From: Desulfobacterales bacterium
GTDB lineage: Bacteria > Desulfobacterota > Desulfobulbia > Desulfobulbales > BM004
Assembly (NCBI GenBank): GCA_012974315.1
Contig: JAAXQI010000167.1
Span: 1 to 7,717, forward strand
Direction of reading: 5' to 3'
DNA: 7,717 bases
The translations under genes were made by a program, and so were the position numbers. Positions 5,828-7,717 of the stretch are shown here, piece after piece; the stretch's first letter is position 1, and each line of letters begins with the position of its first letter. The notes beneath the pieces are model-generated. The model was not told the origin of the DNA, ran no database searches, and saw nothing but the letters and a program-made list of their open reading frames with translations.

Positions 5828-7384
5828 ATGAGCCTGGAAAGAAGCAGTTGGAAATCAAATTTTGGTTTTCTCCTTGCTGCAATAGGTTCAGCAATAGGTC
5901 TGGGTAACGTATGGCGCTTTAGTTATATGGCCCATCAATATGGCGGTGGGGCTTTTCTGGTGCCTTATTTTGTTGCGCTTCTTGTTGCCGGTGTTCCCAT
6001 CATGATCATCGAATATGGCTTGGGCCATCGTGAGAAAGGGTCCTCTCCTTTAAGTTTTGTCAATATAGGTAAAAAATTCGAATCCCTTGGATGGTGGATG
6101 CCTGTAGTCGCAATGTTCGGCATAATGCTCTATTATTCAGTGGTAATCGGTTGGTGTATTAATTACTTCTTTTATTCTTTTAACCTTGCCTGGGGTGGTG
6201 ACCCCCAGGGTTTCTTTTTTAACCAATTCCTTCAATTGTCCGATTCTGCAGCTGATATTGGTGGTATTCGTACCCCAATTGCTGCTGCTACATTATTTGT
6301 CTGGATCATGTGCTGGTTTATCTGTTATCGGGATATCCGGCACGGCATAGAAAAGGCGAGTGTCATCTTTATGCCGATTCTTTTCCTGCTGACTATTATC
6401 CTGGTTTTTTGGAGTCTTTTTTTGGATGGTGCATCCGATGCAATTTTTAATCATTATTTGCATGCGGACTGGTCCAAGATTAATTTGCTTTCTGCTGACC
6501 CTGGAGTGCGAAGTGAGGCCGGTAAGGTCTGGGCCGCTGCATTTGGCCAGATATTTTTCACCCTTTCACTTGGTTTTGGCATAATGATCACCTATGCCAG
6601 TTATCTCCCCGAAAAAACAGATATCGGCAAGAACGCTTTTATTACCTGTCTAGTCAATTGTCTCTACTCCTTTGTTGCCGGTTTTGCTGTTTTCGGCATA
6701 GTAGGATTCATGGCGCAGAGCCAGGGAGTTCCATTTGAAGATGCGATCAAGGGTGGGCCGCAGCTTGCGTTCGTAGTCTACCCACAGGCAATCTCATTGC
6801 TTCCCAGCATGAATGTACTCTTCGGGGTTATCTTCTTCCTCATGCTGGTAATTGCAGGACTGACCTCGGGCATTTCTTTGATAGAGGCTTTTGCGTGCGC
6901 TATTACAGATAAATTTGACTGGCCCCGGGGTAAAGTTGTGACTGTGGTCTGCGTTGTAGGTTTTCTCGGTAGTCTTATCTTTACGACCCGGGCAGGATTA
7001 TACCTTCTTGATATAGCCGACCACTTTATCACCAACTATGGCTTGGTTATAGGTGGTCTTTTGGAATGTCTCATTATCGGCTGGATATTAAAGGCTACAG
7101 TGCTGCGAAAACATATCAGCCGTCTGGGTACGATTATACCGCCTTTCTGGGATGTGTTGGTCAAGTTTATCACTCCTGTAATTCTTGTCTACCTGCTGTA
7201 TCTTTCCCTGGCAGGAGATTTAGCTGAGAATTATGGTGATTATTCAACCAATCAACTCATACTCTATGGGGTGGGTAGTTTGCTCGTCTGTCTTGCTGTG
7301 GCACTGGGGTTGACCTTTGCGCCATGGAATCCCGAGAAATTAAAACGGCGACATCGTCCCGAGGATGATGAACTCTTAACATGA
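5828..7384 (+). CDS. NSS/SNF-family sodium-dependent symporter (LeuT fold)
   Basis: A 518-residue inner-membrane carrier, nearly the same length as LeuT (519), with twelve predicted helices. TM1 reads SAIGLGNVWRF (21-31) and TM6 reads GQIFFTLSLGFG (240-251). Sodium-site residues match LeuT: Ala22, Asn27, Thr245 and Asn277 for Na1; Gly20, Ile23, Ala343, Thr346 and Ser347 for Na2. The gate pair Arg30-Asp398 corresponds to LeuT Arg30-Asp404. Gly24, where monoamine carriers have Asp, and the TM3 Tyr102-Tyr103 pair point to an amino acid or similar zwitterion as substrate, which cannot be named. The unusual point is Ser281, where LeuT has Glu290: with Tyr47, Gln241, Thr245 and Asn277 it completes the chloride site known from animal neurotransmitter carriers. 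The upstream DUF2065 gene is probably cotranscribed. No terminator follows; tandem repeats begin at the stop codon. Confidence 0.95.
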   Translation: MSLERSSWKSNFGFLLAAIGSAIGLGNVWRFSYMAHQYGGGAFLVPYFVALLVAGVPIMIIEYGLGHREKGSSPLSFVNIGKKFESLGWWMPVVAMFGIMLYYSVVIGWCINYFFYSFNLAWGGDPQGFFFNQFLQLSDSAADIGGIRTPIAAATLFVWIMCWFICYRDIRHGIEKASVIFMPILFLLTIILVFWSLFLDGASDAIFNHYLHADWSKINLLSADPGVRSEAGKVWAAAFGQIFFTLSLGFGIMITYASYLPEKTDIGKNAFITCLVNCLYSFVAGFAVFGIVGFMAQSQGVPFEDAIKGGPQLAFVVYPQAISLLPSMNVLFGVIFFLMLVIAGLTSGISLIEAFACAITDKFDWPRGKVVTVVCVVGFLGSLIFTTRAGLYLLDIADHFITNYGLVIGGLLECLIIGWILKATVLRKHISRLGTIIPPFWDVLVKFITPVILVYLLYLSLAGDLAENYGDYSTNQLILYGVGSLLVCLAVALGLTFAPWNPEKLKRRHRPEDDELLT

Positions 7385-7411
7385 AAGCAAAAGGCGTAAG
7401 GCACAGGGCGT
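7384..7411 (+). repeat. Heptamer array, AAGGCGT type (four units)
   Basis: Four in-register seven-base units, AAAGCAA, AAGGCGT, AAGGCAC and AGGGCGT, begin at the last base of the symporter stop codon. The units are degenerate but share the A-rG-GC pattern. The last one overlaps a small hairpin (AGGGC 7405-7409 with GCCCT 7416-7420) that lacks a T-run and is not a convincing terminator. Confidence 0.55.
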
Positions 7412-7422
7412 TTATGCCCTTT

Positions 7423-7457
7423 AGGGTGCAAGGCTAAAGGTAAAAGGTAAAAGGATT
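7423..7457 (+). repeat. Heptamer array, AAGGTAA type (five units)
   Basis: Five in-register units: AGGGTGC, AAGGCTA, AAGGTAA, AAGGTAA and AAGGATT. The two central units are identical and the outer ones diverge, as expected of an old array decaying from its ends. It shares the AAGG start with the preceding array, so the two may be related. Confidence 0.7.
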
Positions 7458-7461
7458 TAAT

Positions 7462-7482
7462 GGTGAGGAGTGAGGCGTGAGG
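7462..7482 (+). repeat. Heptamer array, NGTGAGG type (three units)
   Basis: Three units, GGTGAGG, AGTGAGG and CGTGAGG, differ only in the first base. The first two are identical to the pair that crosses the murJ stop codon about 7.3 kb away, in opposite orientation. Confidence 0.75.
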
Positions 7483-7495
7483 GGAAAAAATTAGA

Positions 7496-7565
7496 TGGCA
7501 GTCGAAGTCTCCTTTCAGTCGCTTATCTGGCAGTTATCAGTTTAAGTCTTTGCTGACCGCTGACT
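7496..7565 (+). repeat. Degenerate CAGT/GCTGAC short repeats
   Basis: This stretch holds short dispersed repeats: TGGCAGT at 7496-7502 and 7528-7534, CAGTCG at 7499-7504 and 7516-7521, then two in-register heptamer pairs, CAGTTAT-CAGTTTA (7531-7544) and GCTGACC-GCTGACT (7552-7565). No coding frame is seen. It looks like further, more decayed heptamer arrays of different unit sequence. Confidence 0.5.
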
Positions 7566-7589
7566 ATTAATTCTTGCGTCATCATGTTT

Positions 7590-7652
7590 TTAGCCACTTA
7601 TAACTTTAGTCACTTATAACTTTAGTCACTTATAACTTTAGTTACTTTAAAT
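7590..7652 (+). repeat. 16-base tandem repeat, about four units
   Basis: The unit TTAGTCACTTATAACT is repeated head to tail. Copy 1 (7590-7605) has one change (TTAGCC), copies 2 (7606-7621) and 3 (7622-7637) are identical, and copy 4 (7638-7652) is degenerate and one base short. There are no spacers between units, so it is not a CRISPR array. Its 16-base period sets it apart from the heptamer arrays before it. Confidence 0.9.
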
Positions 7653-7717
7653 CAGGTATTTTCTTTTGACATTATCCCATCTATCAAACTCCACCGATAC
7701 AACCAACCCTGCTAAGC
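7653..7717. other. Non-coding right edge
   Basis: No gene or repeat unit is visible in the last 65 bases. A perfect TTGACA hexamer lies at 7666-7671, but no acceptable -10 element follows within the normal distance. With the repeats before it, the whole stretch from the symporter stop to the window end (333 bases) holds no supported gene. Confidence 0.5.

Noticed and set aside
7405..7420. Hairpin AGGGC / GCCCT as a terminator for the symporter
   Set aside because: The stem is only five pairs and no T-run follows on either strand; it also overlaps the heptamer array.
7590..7652. Possible CRISPR array
   Set aside because: The units are 16 bases and directly adjacent with no spacers, and no cas gene is near.
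7666..7671. Perfect TTGACA hexamer as a promoter for a gene beyond the right edge
   Set aside because: No hexamer resembling TATAAT is found 15-19 bases downstream within the window.

Overview
The window looks like a stretch of ordinary chromosome from a Gram-negative bacterium. I lean towards a Desulfobacterota (Desulfobulbales-like) sulfate reducer. That lean rests on the type of EF-G-like paralogue, AT-rich intergenic DNA, and spacers filled with degenerate heptamer repeats. It is inference from memory of such genomes; no search was run. There is no rRNA, tRNA, transposase, CRISPR array or phage gene, and I see no multi-gene undescribed system.

Layout, left to right. Positions 1-157 are non-coding DNA with a short palindrome. 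murJ (lipid II flippase, minus strand) fills 158-1756, and its last codons and stop lie inside a GTGAGG-type heptamer repeat. A 275-base divergent spacer holds candidate promoters for both sides and a small hairpin. It is followed by an EF-G-like translational GTPase (plus, 2032-4092) whose G2, G3 and G4 motifs depart from canonical EF-G. A strong symmetric terminator at 4167-4207 separates it from the convergent purM (minus, 4230-5291), which encodes the AIR synthetase of purine synthesis. A second AT-rich divergent spacer (5292-5564) carries a candidate purM promoter overlapped by an inverted repeat. Then come two plus-strand genes 62 bases apart: a 66-residue two-helix DUF2065 (YjeT-like) membrane protein and a 518-residue NSS/SNF-family sodium symporter of the LeuT fold. 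The final 333 bases hold no gene. They are a patchwork of short tandem repeats: several different 7-base units, then a 16-base unit repeated almost four times.

The genes do not form one pathway. murJ serves peptidoglycan synthesis, the EF-G-like protein acts at or near the ribosome, and purM is a housekeeping purine gene that here stands alone. Only the DUF2065-symporter pair looks like a possible transcription unit. The points most worth a second look are: the symporter's chloride-site signature (Ser where LeuT has Glu290), uncommon in bacterial members; the altered GTPase motifs of the EF-G paralogue; the pairing of a tiny membrane protein with an NSS carrier; and the heptamer and 16-mer repeat mosaic, one unit of which also forms the 3' end of murJ.
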